NCBI RefSeq assembly: GCF_036178845.1
Contig: NZ_CP108070.1
Span: 5,580,001 to 5,644,000 of the forward strand
Source of the DNA: Streptomyces sp. NBC_00271
Lineage (GTDB): Bacteria > Actinomycetota > Actinomycetes > Streptomycetales > Streptomycetaceae
Length of the DNA: 64,000 nt
Direction: 5' to 3'
Of this stretch, positions 1 through 8,026 are shown piece after piece. The first letter of the stretch is position 1; each line of letters begins with the position of its first letter. A program made the position numbers and the translations under genes. The notes below the pieces were generated by a model, which was not told where the DNA came from, did no database searches, and saw nothing but the letters and a program-made list of their open reading frames with translations.

Positions 1-364
1 CCCGGACGGCCCGCCGGTGCCCGACACCACGCTCCTCGGTGCCGCGGTCCGCGCCATCCGCGCCGGTGACCTGGCCTCCACGACCCCGCGCAAGGACACG
101 CAGGCGCCGGCGCCGGGCAACGGCGAGCTGCCGCGCACCAGCTCCGCCGAGACCCTCGCCACCATGCAGGCCGCCGTCATGACCGGCGAGGCGGTGTGGA
201 TCGGGTACGTGAACGCCGAGGGCGCCGCCAGCCAGCGCGTGATCGCCCCGATCCGGGTGGAGGGAGGCTTCGTGACGGCGTACGACCACACCGCGGACGA
301 GGTCCGCACCTATCCGTTGCACCGCGTGACGGGGGTCGCCGAGCTCGCCGACGACCAGCCGTGA
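1..364 (+). CDS. Helicase-associated protein, C-terminal fragment (5' end outside window)
   Basis: The reading frame is open to the left edge, so only the last ~120 residues are visible. The end (residues ~75-115 of the visible part, 'VWIGYVNAEG...VTAYDHTADEVRTYPLHRVTGV') looks like the small beta-rich WYL-like domain that closes actinobacterial helicase C-terminal proteins. The gene immediately downstream is an XPB helicase 75 bp away on the same strand, the usual neighbour of this family, so the two probably form one operon acting in DNA repair or unwinding. The family call is an inference from this tail and the context; the N-terminal domains are not visible. Confidence 0.7.
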   Translation, partial: PDGPPVPDTTLLGAAVRAIRAGDLASTTPRKDTQAPAPGNGELPRTSSAETLATMQAAVMTGEAVWIGYVNAEGAASQRVIAPIRVEGGFVTAYDHTADEVRTYPLHRVTGVAELADDQP

Positions 365-439
365 TCACCGCCCCGTGAGGCACACTGGACGTTTGGCCGG
401 TCATCCGCGCGGGGTGACGGCACGCAGAAAGGGACGGGT

Positions 440-2083
440 GTGAACGGACCCCTCATCGTCCAGAGCGACAAGACCCTGCTCCTGGAAGTCGACCACGAGC
501 AGGCCGACGCCTGCCGTCGGGCCATCGCGCCGTTCGCCGAGCTGGAGCGCGCACCCGAGCACATCCACACCTACCGGGTGACACCGCTCGGCCTGTGGAA
601 CGCGCGCGCCGCGGGCCACGACGCCGAGCAGGTCGTCGACGCGCTCGTCGAGTTCAGCCGCTACCCCGTACCGCACGCCCTGCTCGTCGACATCGCCGAG
701 ACGATGGACCGCTACGGGCGTCTCACCCTCAGCAAGCACCCGGCCCACGGGCTGGTCCTGACCACCACCGACCGGCCCGTCCTGGAGGAGATCCTGCGGT
801 CGAAGCGGATCATCCCGCTCGTCGGCAACCGGCTCGACCCGGACACCGTGGCCGTGCACCCCTCCGAGCGCGGGCAGATCAAGCAGACGCTGCTGAAGCT
901 GGGCTGGCCGGCCGAGGACCTCGCCGGGTACGTCGACGGGGAGGCGCACCCGATCGAGCTGGCGGAGGACGGCTGGGCGCTGCGGCCGTACCAGAAGCAG
1001 GCCGTGGAGAACTTCTGGCACGGCGGGTCGGGCGTTGTCGTCCTGCCCTGTGGAGCCGGGAAGACGCTCGTCGGCGCCGGGTCCATGGCGCAGGCCAAGG
1101 CCACCACGCTCATCCTCGTCACCAACACCGTCTCCGCCCGGCAGTGGAAGCACGAGCTGGTGAAGCGGACCTCGCTGACCGAGGACGAGATCGGCGAGTA
1201 CAGCGGGACGAGGAAGGAGATCCGCCCGGTCACCATCGCCACCTACCAGGTGCTGACGACCAAGCGGAAGGGCGTCTATCCCCACCTGGAGCTGTTCGAC
1301 TCCCGGGACTGGGGACTCATCGTCTACGACGAGGTGCACCTGCTGCCCGCGCCCGTCTTCAAGTTCACGGCCGATCTCCAGGCGCGGCGGCGCCTCGGCC
1401 TGACCGCGACCCTGGTCCGCGAGGACGGGCGCGAGTCGGACGTCTTCTCGCTCATCGGGCCCAAGCGGTTCGACGCGCCCTGGAAGGAGATCGAGGCGCA
1501 GGGGTACATCGCGCCCGCCGACTGTGTCGAGGTCCGCGTCAACCTCACCGACTCCGAGCGGCTCGCGTACGCGACCGCCGAGACCGAGGAGAAGTACCGC
1601 TTCTGCGCGACGACCGCCACCAAGCGGAAGGTGACCGAGGCGCTGGTACGGAAGTTCGCGGGGCAGCAGATCCTCGTGATCGGCCAGTACATCGACCAAC
1701 TCGACGAGCTGGGCGAGCACTTGAACGCGCCCGTCATCAAGGGCGAGACCAGCAACGCGCAGCGGGAGAAGCTGTTCGGCGCCTTCCGGGAGGGCGAGAT
1801 CAGCGTGCTCGTCGTGTCGAAGGTCGCCAACTTCTCCATCGACCTGCCGGAGGCGACCGTCGCCATCCAGGTGTCGGGCACCTTCGGCTCGCGCCAGGAG
1901 GAGGCCCAGCGCCTTGGCCGCGTGCTGCGCCCGAAGGCCGACGGCCACCAGGCGCACTTCTACTCCGTCGTCGCCCGCGACACCATCGACCAGGACTTCG
2001 CCGCCCATCGGCAGCGGTTCCTGGCGGAGCAGGGGTACGCCTACCGGATCGTCGACGCCGACGAGCTCCTGGCCGACAACTGA
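440..2083 (+). CDS. DNA repair helicase XPB (superfamily 2)
   Basis: 547-residue SF2 helicase. An N-terminal domain (~1-180) resembles the XPB damage-recognition region. Walker A 'PCGAGKT' lies at ~203-209 and the DEAH-like box is DEVH at ~297-300. The second RecA domain ends in the motif VI region 'QEEAQRLGRVLRPK'. The family unwinds DNA 3'-5' using ATP and acts in repair; bacterial XPB is widespread in actinomycetes. The GTG start at 440 is preceded by a GAAAGGGA ribosome-binding site. The 3' end overlaps the convergent glycosyltransferase gene by 43 bp, so the last codons of both genes share DNA. Confidence 0.93.
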   Translation: MNGPLIVQSDKTLLLEVDHEQADACRRAIAPFAELERAPEHIHTYRVTPLGLWNARAAGHDAEQVVDALVEFSRYPVPHALLVDIAETMDRYGRLTLSKHPAHGLVLTTTDRPVLEEILRSKRIIPLVGNRLDPDTVAVHPSERGQIKQTLLKLGWPAEDLAGYVDGEAHPIELAEDGWALRPYQKQAVENFWHGGSGVVVLPCGAGKTLVGAGSMAQAKATTLILVTNTVSARQWKHELVKRTSLTEDEIGEYSGTRKEIRPVTIATYQVLTTKRKGVYPHLELFDSRDWGLIVYDEVHLLPAPVFKFTADLQARRRLGLTATLVREDGRESDVFSLIGPKRFDAPWKEIEAQGYIAPADCVEVRVNLTDSERLAYATAETEEKYRFCATTATKRKVTEALVRKFAGQQILVIGQYIDQLDELGEHLNAPVIKGETSNAQREKLFGAFREGEISVLVVSKVANFSIDLPEATVAIQVSGTFGSRQEEAQRLGRVLRPKADGHQAHFYSVVARDTIDQDFAAHRQRFLAEQGYAYRIVDADELLADN

Positions 2084-3234
2084 ACCAGCAGGACCAGCCC
2101 CAGCAGGGGGTACGGCGAGGCGAACGGCTGCTGCCACCAGGGGAGACGAAGGTCCAGATCGCCCTGGTGGGGGACCAGCCAGAGGGTGCGGGCCGCGAAG
2201 ACCACGGCGGTGGCGGCGGCCGGGCGCGGACCGTGTTCGGCGTACAGCACGGCGATCAGCGGGACGCACCACACCCAGTGGTGCGACCAGCTGATGGGTG
2301 AGATCAGCAGGGCCGTGAGGGCGATGACGAGGACGCCCTGGCGGTCGGTGCGCGCGCGGCGGGCCAGCCACAGTCCCGCCGACGCGAGGGCCAGCGCGGG
2401 TACGGCCCACAGCGGACCCGGTGCCGGGTCCCCCAGCGCCCGGGCGATCAGCCCCTGGAGCGACTGGTTGTCGACGATCCACACCTTGCCGACGCGGCCG
2501 GTCTCGTAGAGCCGCCGGGTCCAGAAGTCGACACTCGCGGCGGGAAGGGCGAGCGCTCCCAGGAGTACGGTCCCGGCGAAGGCCGCCAGGGCGGTGGCCG
2601 CTTCCCGCCGCCGGCCCCTGAGCAGCAGATACGCCACGAAGACGGCGGGGGTCAGTTTCACCCCGGCCGCGATGCCGAGGGCGATGCCCTTGCCGGGGGC
2701 GCCGGGCGGCCGTGTCAGGTCCCAGAGGATCAGGCAGGCGACGGCGAGGTTGATCTGGCCGAAGAGCACGGTCTGGAAGACGGGTTCGAGCCACAGGGCG
2801 AGCGCGGTGGCGGCGCAGAGCGCGGGCAGCCGCGTCGGCAGGCCCGCGAGACGGCAGGAGAGCCGGACCACCACGGCCAGCAGGGCCACGTTCCCGGCGA
2901 CGAAGGCCGCCTTGAGGACGGACAGCGGGAGCCAGGCCAGCGGGACGAAGAGGACCGCCGCGAAGGGCGGGTACGTGGCGGGCAGCTGCCACTCGGTGAC
3001 GGTGAAGCCGTAGAGATCCGTGCCGTGGACGACGGCCGCACCCTCGGCCCGGTAGACGAGCGCGTCGGCCATCGGAGTGCGCCGGAGAAGACACAGCGCG
3101 GCGAACGCGGCGAGGGAAGTGGCGAGCAGGAGGAAGGGAAGAAGAGACGCGGGAAAGCGGGAGACGGAGAAACGAGGGACGGAGAACGGGAGAACTTCGT
3201 CGAGTGAGCGATCGGTCACGTTCCGCTGCAGCAC
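2041..3234 (-). CDS. Polyprenyl-phosphate-dependent mannosyltransferase-like membrane protein (GT87 / DUF2029)
   Basis: 397-residue polytopic membrane protein. The first hydrophobic segment is at ~28-50, followed by the loop 'YRAEGAAVVHGTDLYGFTV' and 'ATYPPFAAVLF', typical of GT87 enzymes, which use a polyprenyl-phosphate sugar donor on the outer membrane face. About ten hydrophobic segments can be counted and 'SWSHHWVWCVPL' near the C-terminus is characteristic. The gene is convergent with, and overlaps, the XPB helicase gene. The acceptor substrate cannot be read from sequence; a role in cell-envelope glycan or protein mannosylation is the usual family role. The start is the first ATG; the N-terminal ~25 residues are weakly conserved in character, so a start a few codons further in is possible. 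Confidence 0.85.
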   Translation of the reverse strand: MLQRNVTDRSLDEVLPFSVPRFSVSRFPASLLPFLLLATSLAAFAALCLLRRTPMADALVYRAEGAAVVHGTDLYGFTVTEWQLPATYPPFAAVLFVPLAWLPLSVLKAAFVAGNVALLAVVVRLSCRLAGLPTRLPALCAATALALWLEPVFQTVLFGQINLAVACLILWDLTRPPGAPGKGIALGIAAGVKLTPAVFVAYLLLRGRRREAATALAAFAGTVLLGALALPAASVDFWTRRLYETGRVGKVWIVDNQSLQGLIARALGDPAPGPLWAVPALALASAGLWLARRARTDRQGVLVIALTALLISPISWSHHWVWCVPLIAVLYAEHGPRPAAATAVVFAARTLWLVPHQGDLDLRLPWWQQPFASPYPLLGLVLLVQLSARSSSASTIR

Positions 3235-3276
3235 GGAGTGACCCTAGTGCCGGGACGGTTCACCCCGGCGGACGGC

Positions 3277-3471
3277 TCACCGGTGTCGGACGCCCGCCTC
3301 CTCCTCGTACTCCCCGAGGAGCACGACGCCGAACGCCGCGCCCACGAAGACCTTGACGGCGCGCAAGGCGTCGCCGACACGGTGGTGGTGGTGGACGGCG
3401 GAGAAGGCGGTCGCGCCATGAGCGGCGGGACCGCGCCGGGAAGGGCCTGAGGTGAAGGTTGCTGCGCTCAT
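3277..3471 (-). CDS. Small conserved-looking hypothetical protein
   Basis: 64-residue ORF whose sequence is not low-complexity: a basic N-terminus, a 'AVHHHHRVGDALRAVKVF' segment and a single hydrophobic stretch 'VFVGAAFGVVLLG' (~40-53) before an acidic tail. I recall similar short proteins in streptomycetes but cannot name a function. It lies between the glycosyltransferase (same strand, 42 bp downstream) and the divergent HelD gene. A plus-strand ORF (3238-3450) covers the same DNA; the minus frame is preferred because it gives a plausible small membrane-associated protein and shares strand with its neighbour. Confidence 0.5.
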   Translation of the reverse strand: MSAATFTSGPSRRGPAAHGATAFSAVHHHHRVGDALRAVKVFVGAAFGVVLLGEYEEEAGVRHR

Positions 3472-3674
3472 GTATCCATGATGGAATCCGCGACCCCATA
3501 TGGCGTCGGCCTATGGACCGAACCTCGGCGGCCCCTCGTACGCCTCCAGGCCTCTGCGTGTACGCCTCACGACGGACGGCGACCCTTAGGGATATGGGGG
3601 TCGCATCCCTGATGCCGCGTACGACGCCGGGAGCGATGCCTTGAACGATGCCGCGAGCGGTCCGCGAAAAAGAG

Positions 3675-3705
3675 TTGGCCCGGACCTCCTCCCCTGACCT
3701 AGAAT
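3675..3705 (+). promoter_or_regulatory. Possible housekeeping promoter for the HelD gene
   Basis: TTGGCC at 3675-3680 and TAGAAT at 3700-3705 separated by 19 bp, about 120 bp before the TTG start. The -10 fits TANNNT; the spacing is long. No rifamycin-associated palindromic element (as described upstream of helR genes) was recognised in 3472-3823. The rest of this 352-bp gap holds nothing else I can call. Confidence 0.35.
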
Positions 3706-3823
3706 CTCCGCTCTTGCCCGCCTCCCTCGACGGAGTGCCGCCGCCCGGCCGGAAACCGGACAGCATCCAACGGCTCGACCGCCGTACCCACTCACACGCA
3801 GCAGGTCTTCCGGAGGCACCACG

Positions 3824-5866
3824 TTGTCCACCCCACCCGCCCAGGACCCCCTCTCCCGCGAGCGCGCCCACCTCGGCTCGTCCCGCGCGGCACTGCGCGC
3901 GATGCGCGAGGACGTGGAGAACCTCGACATCAAGGACGTCACCGCGAACTGGGTGAACGCCGCGGTCCTCCAGCACCAGATCGACGAGCGGATCAAGGCT
4001 CTCGCCGACCTCAGTCACACCCCGCTGTTCTTCGGCCGCCTCGACTATCTGCACGCACCCGGCGCCGACAAGGCGGAGGGCGCGGAGGGCGAGCGTTTCT
4101 ACATCGGGCGCCGGCATGTGCACGACGCCGAGGGCGACCCGATGGTCATCGACTGGCGCGCGCCGGTGTCGCAGCCGTTCTACCGGGCCTCGAAGAAGGA
4201 CCCGATGGACGTCGGACTGCGCCGCCGCTTCGGGTACACCGGCGGCGACCTCACGGCGTACGAGGACGAGCACCTGTCCGACCCCTCCGAGGCCGCGGCG
4301 ACCAGCAAGCTGCTCCAGCAGGAGATCGAGCGCCCGCGCGTGGGCCCGATGCGGGACATCGTGGCGACCATCCAGCCGGAGCAGGACGAGATCGTACGGT
4401 CGGGTCTCTCGGGCTCCGTCTGTGTGCAGGGCGGCCCCGGCACCGGGAAGACGGCCGTCGGCCTGCACCGCGTCGCCTACCTCCTCTACGCCCACCGGGA
4501 GCGGCTGGCCCGCACCGGCACCCTGGTCATCGGGCCGAACAAGTCCTTCCTGCACTACATCGAGCAGGTGCTGCCCGCGCTGGGCGAGCTCGAGGTCAAG
4601 CAGGCGACGGTCGACGACCTCGTCGCGCATGTGGAGGTACGCGGGACGGACGACGCGACCGCCGCCGTCGTCAAGGGCGACGCCCGGATGGCCGAGGTGC
4701 TGCGCCGGGCCGTCCGCTCGCATGTGACGCTCCCGACCGAGGGCGTCGTGGTCGTGCGCGGGTCGCGGCGCTGGCGTGTCCCGGCGTACGAACTCGAGAC
4801 GATCGTCGGGGAGCTGCTGGACCGCGACATCCGGTACGGCGCCGCCCGCGAGGCCCTTCCGCAGCGGATCGCGCACGCCGTGCTGGTCCAGATGGAGCGC
4901 TCGGGCGAGGCACCGGACGACCGGGTGCAGGACGCCGTGGCCCGCAACACCGCGGTGAAGGCGGCCGTCAAGGCGATCTGGCCGCCGGTCGACCCGGCCA
5001 AACTGGTCCTTCGCCTGCTCACCGACGCGGACTTCCTGGCCGTCCACGCGGACGGAATCCTCGACGAGGACGAACAGAAGGAGATCCTCTGGTCGAAGCC
5101 GGTGCGGTCGGTGAAGTCGGCCAGGTGGGCGCCCGCCGACGCCGTGCTGATCGACGAGGCCACCGATCTCGTCCAGCGCACCCACTCCCTCGGCCATGTC
5201 GTGCTCGACGAGGCGCAGGATCTGTCGCCGATGCAGTACCGGGCGGTCGGGCGGCGCTGCACGACGGGTTCGGCGACCGTGCTCGGTGACCTCGCACAGG
5301 GCACGACCCCCTGGGCGACGCGGAGCTGGGACGAGGCGCTCGCCCACCTCGGCAAGGGGGACGCGGTGATCGAGGAGCTGACCGCCGGTTTCCGCGTCCC
5401 CACCGACGTCATCACCTACGCCTCCCGACTGCTGCCGCACATCGCGCCGGGCCTGACCCCGGTGGCGTCGGTCCGTGAGAACCCGGGCTTCTTCGAGGTG
5501 CGACCGACGACCGCCGACGAGCAGGTCGTGGACGCCTGCCAGGAGTTGCTGCGCAACGAGGGTTCGATCGGTCTCATCGCCGCCGACGCCCGGATCCCGG
5601 CGCTCACCGAGGCGCTGGCGGCGGCGGGGCTGACGTACCTGGGCCCCGGCGAGGAGACGACGGCTCAGACCCGCCTCACCCTCGTCCCGGCCTCCCTCGC
5701 CAAGGGCCTGGAGTACGACTACGTGGTCCTGGACGAGCCGCAGGCCGTGGTCGACGGAGAACCGGACGAGCGGACCGGACTGCGCCGCCTGTACGTGGCC
5801 CTGACCCGAGCGGTCTCGGGCCTGACCGTCACTCACGCGGCCCCGCTGCCGCAGCAACTGGCCTAG
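3824..5866 (+). CDS. HelD-family RNA polymerase-recycling ATPase (UvrD/Rep-like)
   Basis: 680 residues. Residues ~10-65 form a charged helical arm typical of HelD, which inserts into the RNA polymerase channel; Walker A 'GGPGTGKT' is at ~203-210, a helicase motif II 'VLDEAQDLSP' at ~460, and a C-terminal 'YVALTRA' motif VI near 660. HelD proteins bind RNA polymerase, release stalled complexes and in actinobacteria can protect against rifamycins (HelR subset). TTG start at 3824 is chosen because GGAGG sits 7 nt upstream and the protein then begins with the helical arm. It is monocistronic, facing convergently toward cutC 23 bp away. Whether it is a resistance-type HelR or a housekeeping HelD cannot be decided from sequence alone. 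Confidence 0.85.
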   Translation: MSTPPAQDPLSRERAHLGSSRAALRAMREDVENLDIKDVTANWVNAAVLQHQIDERIKALADLSHTPLFFGRLDYLHAPGADKAEGAEGERFYIGRRHVHDAEGDPMVIDWRAPVSQPFYRASKKDPMDVGLRRRFGYTGGDLTAYEDEHLSDPSEAAATSKLLQQEIERPRVGPMRDIVATIQPEQDEIVRSGLSGSVCVQGGPGTGKTAVGLHRVAYLLYAHRERLARTGTLVIGPNKSFLHYIEQVLPALGELEVKQATVDDLVAHVEVRGTDDATAAVVKGDARMAEVLRRAVRSHVTLPTEGVVVVRGSRRWRVPAYELETIVGELLDRDIRYGAAREALPQRIAHAVLVQMERSGEAPDDRVQDAVARNTAVKAAVKAIWPPVDPAKLVLRLLTDADFLAVHADGILDEDEQKEILWSKPVRSVKSARWAPADAVLIDEATDLVQRTHSLGHVVLDEAQDLSPMQYRAVGRRCTTGSATVLGDLAQGTTPWATRSWDEALAHLGKGDAVIEELTAGFRVPTDVITYASRLLPHIAPGLTPVASVRENPGFFEVRPTTADEQVVDACQELLRNEGSIGLIAADARIPALTEALAAAGLTYLGPGEETTAQTRLTLVPASLAKGLEYDYVVLDEPQAVVDGEPDERTGLRRLYVALTRAVSGLTVTHAAPLPQQLA

Positions 5867-5889
5867 CCGGGCGGGCCCTTCGACGGCCG

Positions 5890-6594
5890 CTACGCGTCCA
5901 GGGCCTGCCGCCACTCCCGTACGGCCGCCACCGCCACCGGCCCGTCCCATCCGCCGGGCCGGGCCGCCCCACCGATGTGGAAGGCGTCGATCCCCGCGGC
6001 CCTCAGCCGAGGAACGTGATCGAGACGCAGGCCGCCGCCCACCATGATCCGGGGTTCGTAGCCGGGTTCGGTGCGGCGGGCGGCCTCGGCGAGGAGGGTC
6101 GGGAAACCGTCGTCCACGCCGTCCGGGGAACCCGCCGTGAGGTACGCGTCCAGGCCCGGCAGGTCCGCGAGCTGCTTGCGCAGGGAGTCGCGGTCGGCGG
6201 CGCGGTCGATCGCGCGGTGGAACGTCCAGGGGCAGCCGTCCAGTTCCGCGACGATCCGCTCCACGACGGACAGGTCGGGACCGCCGTGCTCGTCGAGGAA
6301 GCCGAGCACGAACTCGTCCGCTCCGGCGGCCCGCATCTCCCCCGCGAGCCGTACGAGCGCGTCGACGTCCTTGGCGGCGCCCGCCGCGAAGCCGTCCGTC
6401 CGCCTGAGCATGACGCGCAGCGAGATGTCGACGGCGGCGCGGATCCCGACGAAGGTCTCCAGCGCCGGGGTGAGCCCGTCGGCGGCCATGTCGGTGACCA
6501 GCTCCAGCCGGTCGGCGCCTCCCGCCTGGGCGGCGACCGCGTCCTCCACGCCGAGGGCGATCACCTCCAGGACTGCACGCTTGCGCTCGCTCAT
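5890..6594 (-). CDS. cutC: CutC family protein (copper homeostasis family)
   Basis: 234 residues folding as a TIM barrel. Visible family marks are 'LEVIALGVEDAVAAQAGGAD' at the N-terminus, 'RVMLRRTDGF' mid-protein, 'TFHRAIDRA' (~125) and 'IMVGGGL' (~188). Length matches the family. CutC was linked to copper tolerance in E. coli, but its biochemical role is not settled, so the name is a family label. It is a single gene, convergent with the HelD gene, and its 5' side opens into the tandem-repeat region. The ATG start is clear because the family N-terminus begins a few residues later. Confidence 0.9.
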   Translation of the reverse strand: MSERKRAVLEVIALGVEDAVAAQAGGADRLELVTDMAADGLTPALETFVGIRAAVDISLRVMLRRTDGFAAGAAKDVDALVRLAGEMRAAGADEFVLGFLDEHGGPDLSVVERIVAELDGCPWTFHRAIDRAADRDSLRKQLADLPGLDAYLTAGSPDGVDDGFPTLLAEAARRTEPGYEPRIMVGGGLRLDHVPRLRAAGIDAFHIGGAARPGGWDGPVAVAAVREWRQALDA

Positions 6595-6699
6595 GGGGCC
6601 TCTTCCTCTGGGGCGGCTACAGGTCTAGTCCAATCTCAGGGTACGCCGCGGCCACCGACCCCCGCGAGAAGGCCTCGCCCTTTACCGGCACACATCATC

Positions 6700-7145
6700 G
6701 GGGCTCCGCCCCGAATCCCCGTCCACCCGAAATCGTTCATCCGCGGGACGGTGGGGGCTTGTCGCGCAGTTCCCCGCGCCCCCAAGACGGGGCTCCGCCC
6801 CGGATCCCCGTCCACCCGAAATCGTTCATCCGCGGGACGGTGGGGGCTTGTCGCGCAGTTCCCCGCGCCCCCAAGACGGGGCTCCGCCCCGGATCCCCGT
6901 CCACCCGAAATCGTTCATCCGCGGGACGGTGGGGGCTTGTCGCGCAGTTCCCCGCGCCCCCAGGGCGGGGCTGCGCCCCGGATCCCCGTCCACCCGAAAT
7001 CGTTCGTCTGCGGGACAGTGGGGGCTTGTCGCGCAGTTCCCCGCGCCCCTGGGCCAGGGGCTGCGCCCCGGGTCCCCCGCCGACCCCAGTCGCTCGTCCA
7101 CCGGCCGGTGGGGGCTCGTCGCGTCGTTCCCCGCGCCTCTGGAAG
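6700..7145. repeat. Five tandem copies of an ~89-bp GC-rich intergenic unit
   Basis: Units begin with GGGGCTSCGCCCC at 6700, 6789, 6878, 6967 and 7057, giving periods of 89, 89, 89 and 90 bp. Copies 1-4 are nearly identical (copies 2 and 3 almost exactly); copy 5 is diverged. Each unit contains GGGGCTCCGCCCC (hairpin-forming), a BamHI-like GGATCCCCGTCCACCC stretch and GGGGCTTGTCGCGCAGTT followed by CCCCGCGCCCC. The latter part matches single dispersed copies at 35323-35367 and 38008-38052 in inverse orientation. No gene is present; ORFs here merely follow the repeat. Confidence 0.95.
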
Positions 7146-7200
7146 CCTCGGGCTGGTTGGCGTTCGAGGGCGCACCCACCCACCCGGCCCGCATCATTCA

Positions 7201-7270
7201 GCCCGTCCGGCGTTTGAGGACGAGGCTGTTCAGGCCGATGCGGGGGGCCGGGGGCGGAGCCCCCGGGGGA
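7201..7270. repeat. Dispersed Streptomyces-type intergenic repeat with hairpin
   Basis: GCCCGTCCGGCGTTTGAGGA at 7201 followed by a GGGCCGGGGGCGGAGCCCCCGG hairpin-forming segment. I recall this sequence as a very common intergenic element of streptomycete chromosomes. It closes the repeat-rich, gene-free stretch 6595-7342. Confidence 0.65.
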
Positions 7271-7342
7271 TGGGACGGGTAGGGGCGGCGGGGGCGAGGG
7301 AAGGCGCTAGGTGCCAAGCGGCCCGAGCGGGAGAATCGACGC

Positions 7343-8026
7343 ATGCCCGACCTCGACGCGCTGCGCACCCGCTGGTCCCATGCCCTCGACGGCGCCCGCT
7401 CCCCCGGCGGCCCCGACCCGGCCCCGTACGCGGACAACCTCCTCGCCCGCTGGCAGGAGCCACAGCGCCGCTACCACACCGTCGCGCACCTCACCGCGGT
7501 CCTCGACCACATCGACGTACTGGAGAAGCACGCGGACGACCCCGCCCTCGTCCGCCTCGCCGCCTGGTTCCACGACGCCGTCTACCTCCCCGACCGCTCC
7601 GAGAACGAGGAACGCTCCGCCCGCCTCGCCGAACGCGCCCTCCCCGAGGCCGGGGTGAGGAAAGCCGAAACAGCCGAGGTCGGACGTCTTGTCCGGCTCA
7701 CCGTCACCCACGCCCCGACCGACGACGACCGCAACGGCCAGGTCCTCTGCGACGCCGACCTCGCGATCCTCGCCTCGACCCCGGACACCTACGCCGCCTA
7801 CACCGCCGCCGTCCGCGAGGAGTACGCCTTCGTCCCGGACGAGGCGTTCCGGGCTGGCCGGGCGGCCGTACTGCGTCAACTCATCGATCTGCCACGGCTG
7901 TTCAGGACGCCGTACGGAACACGGGAGTGGGAGGAGCGGGCCCGGGAGAACATCCGGCGCGAGCTCACCCACCTCACCGAAACCACCCCGGAATCGGCGA
8001 ACCCGCCCCGGAAGGACACCAAGTGA
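7343..8026 (+). CDS. Predicted metal-dependent HD-superfamily phosphohydrolase
   Basis: 227 residues, nearly all helical. The metal-binding set is visible: 'RRYHTVAHL' (~44-52), the 'WFHDAVY' HD motif (~77) and a later Asp in 'VLCDADLAIL' (~136). This matches the small COG4339-type HD phosphohydrolases whose substrate is unknown. Its stop codon overlaps the start of the efflux-pump gene (GTGA at 8023-8026), so the two are translationally coupled. The start ATG at 7343 has a modest purine-rich stretch (GGGAGAA) upstream. No other function should be assigned. Confidence 0.85.
   Translation: MPDLDALRTRWSHALDGARSPGGPDPAPYADNLLARWQEPQRRYHTVAHLTAVLDHIDVLEKHADDPALVRLAAWFHDAVYLPDRSENEERSARLAERALPEAGVRKAETAEVGRLVRLTVTHAPTDDDRNGQVLCDADLAILASTPDTYAAYTAAVREEYAFVPDEAFRAGRAAVLRQLIDLPRLFRTPYGTREWEERARENIRRELTHLTETTPESANPPRKDTK

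Noticed and set aside
401..3094. 897-codon minus-strand frame across XPB and the glycosyltransferase
   Set aside because: The other frames hold recognisable proteins; this one is low-complexity and crosses both.
3238..3450. 70-codon plus-strand ORF
   Set aside because: It overlaps the better minus-strand small gene and lacks a recognisable sequence or ribosome-binding site.
3472..3823. Rifamycin-associated element upstream of the HelD gene
   Set aside because: No GGGGCTT...AAGCCCC-type palindrome was found.
6700..7145. CRISPR array
   Set aside because: The whole 89-bp unit is repeated without unique spacers, and no cas genes are near.
6737..7217. Several overlapping short ORFs over the tandem repeats
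   Set aside because: Their proteins repeat with the 89-bp DNA unit, and no start site or family is present.
5977..8022. Open frame leading into the efflux pump
   Set aside because: It runs antisense through cutC and the tandem repeats; the pump starts at GTG 8023 by overlap and ribosome-binding site.
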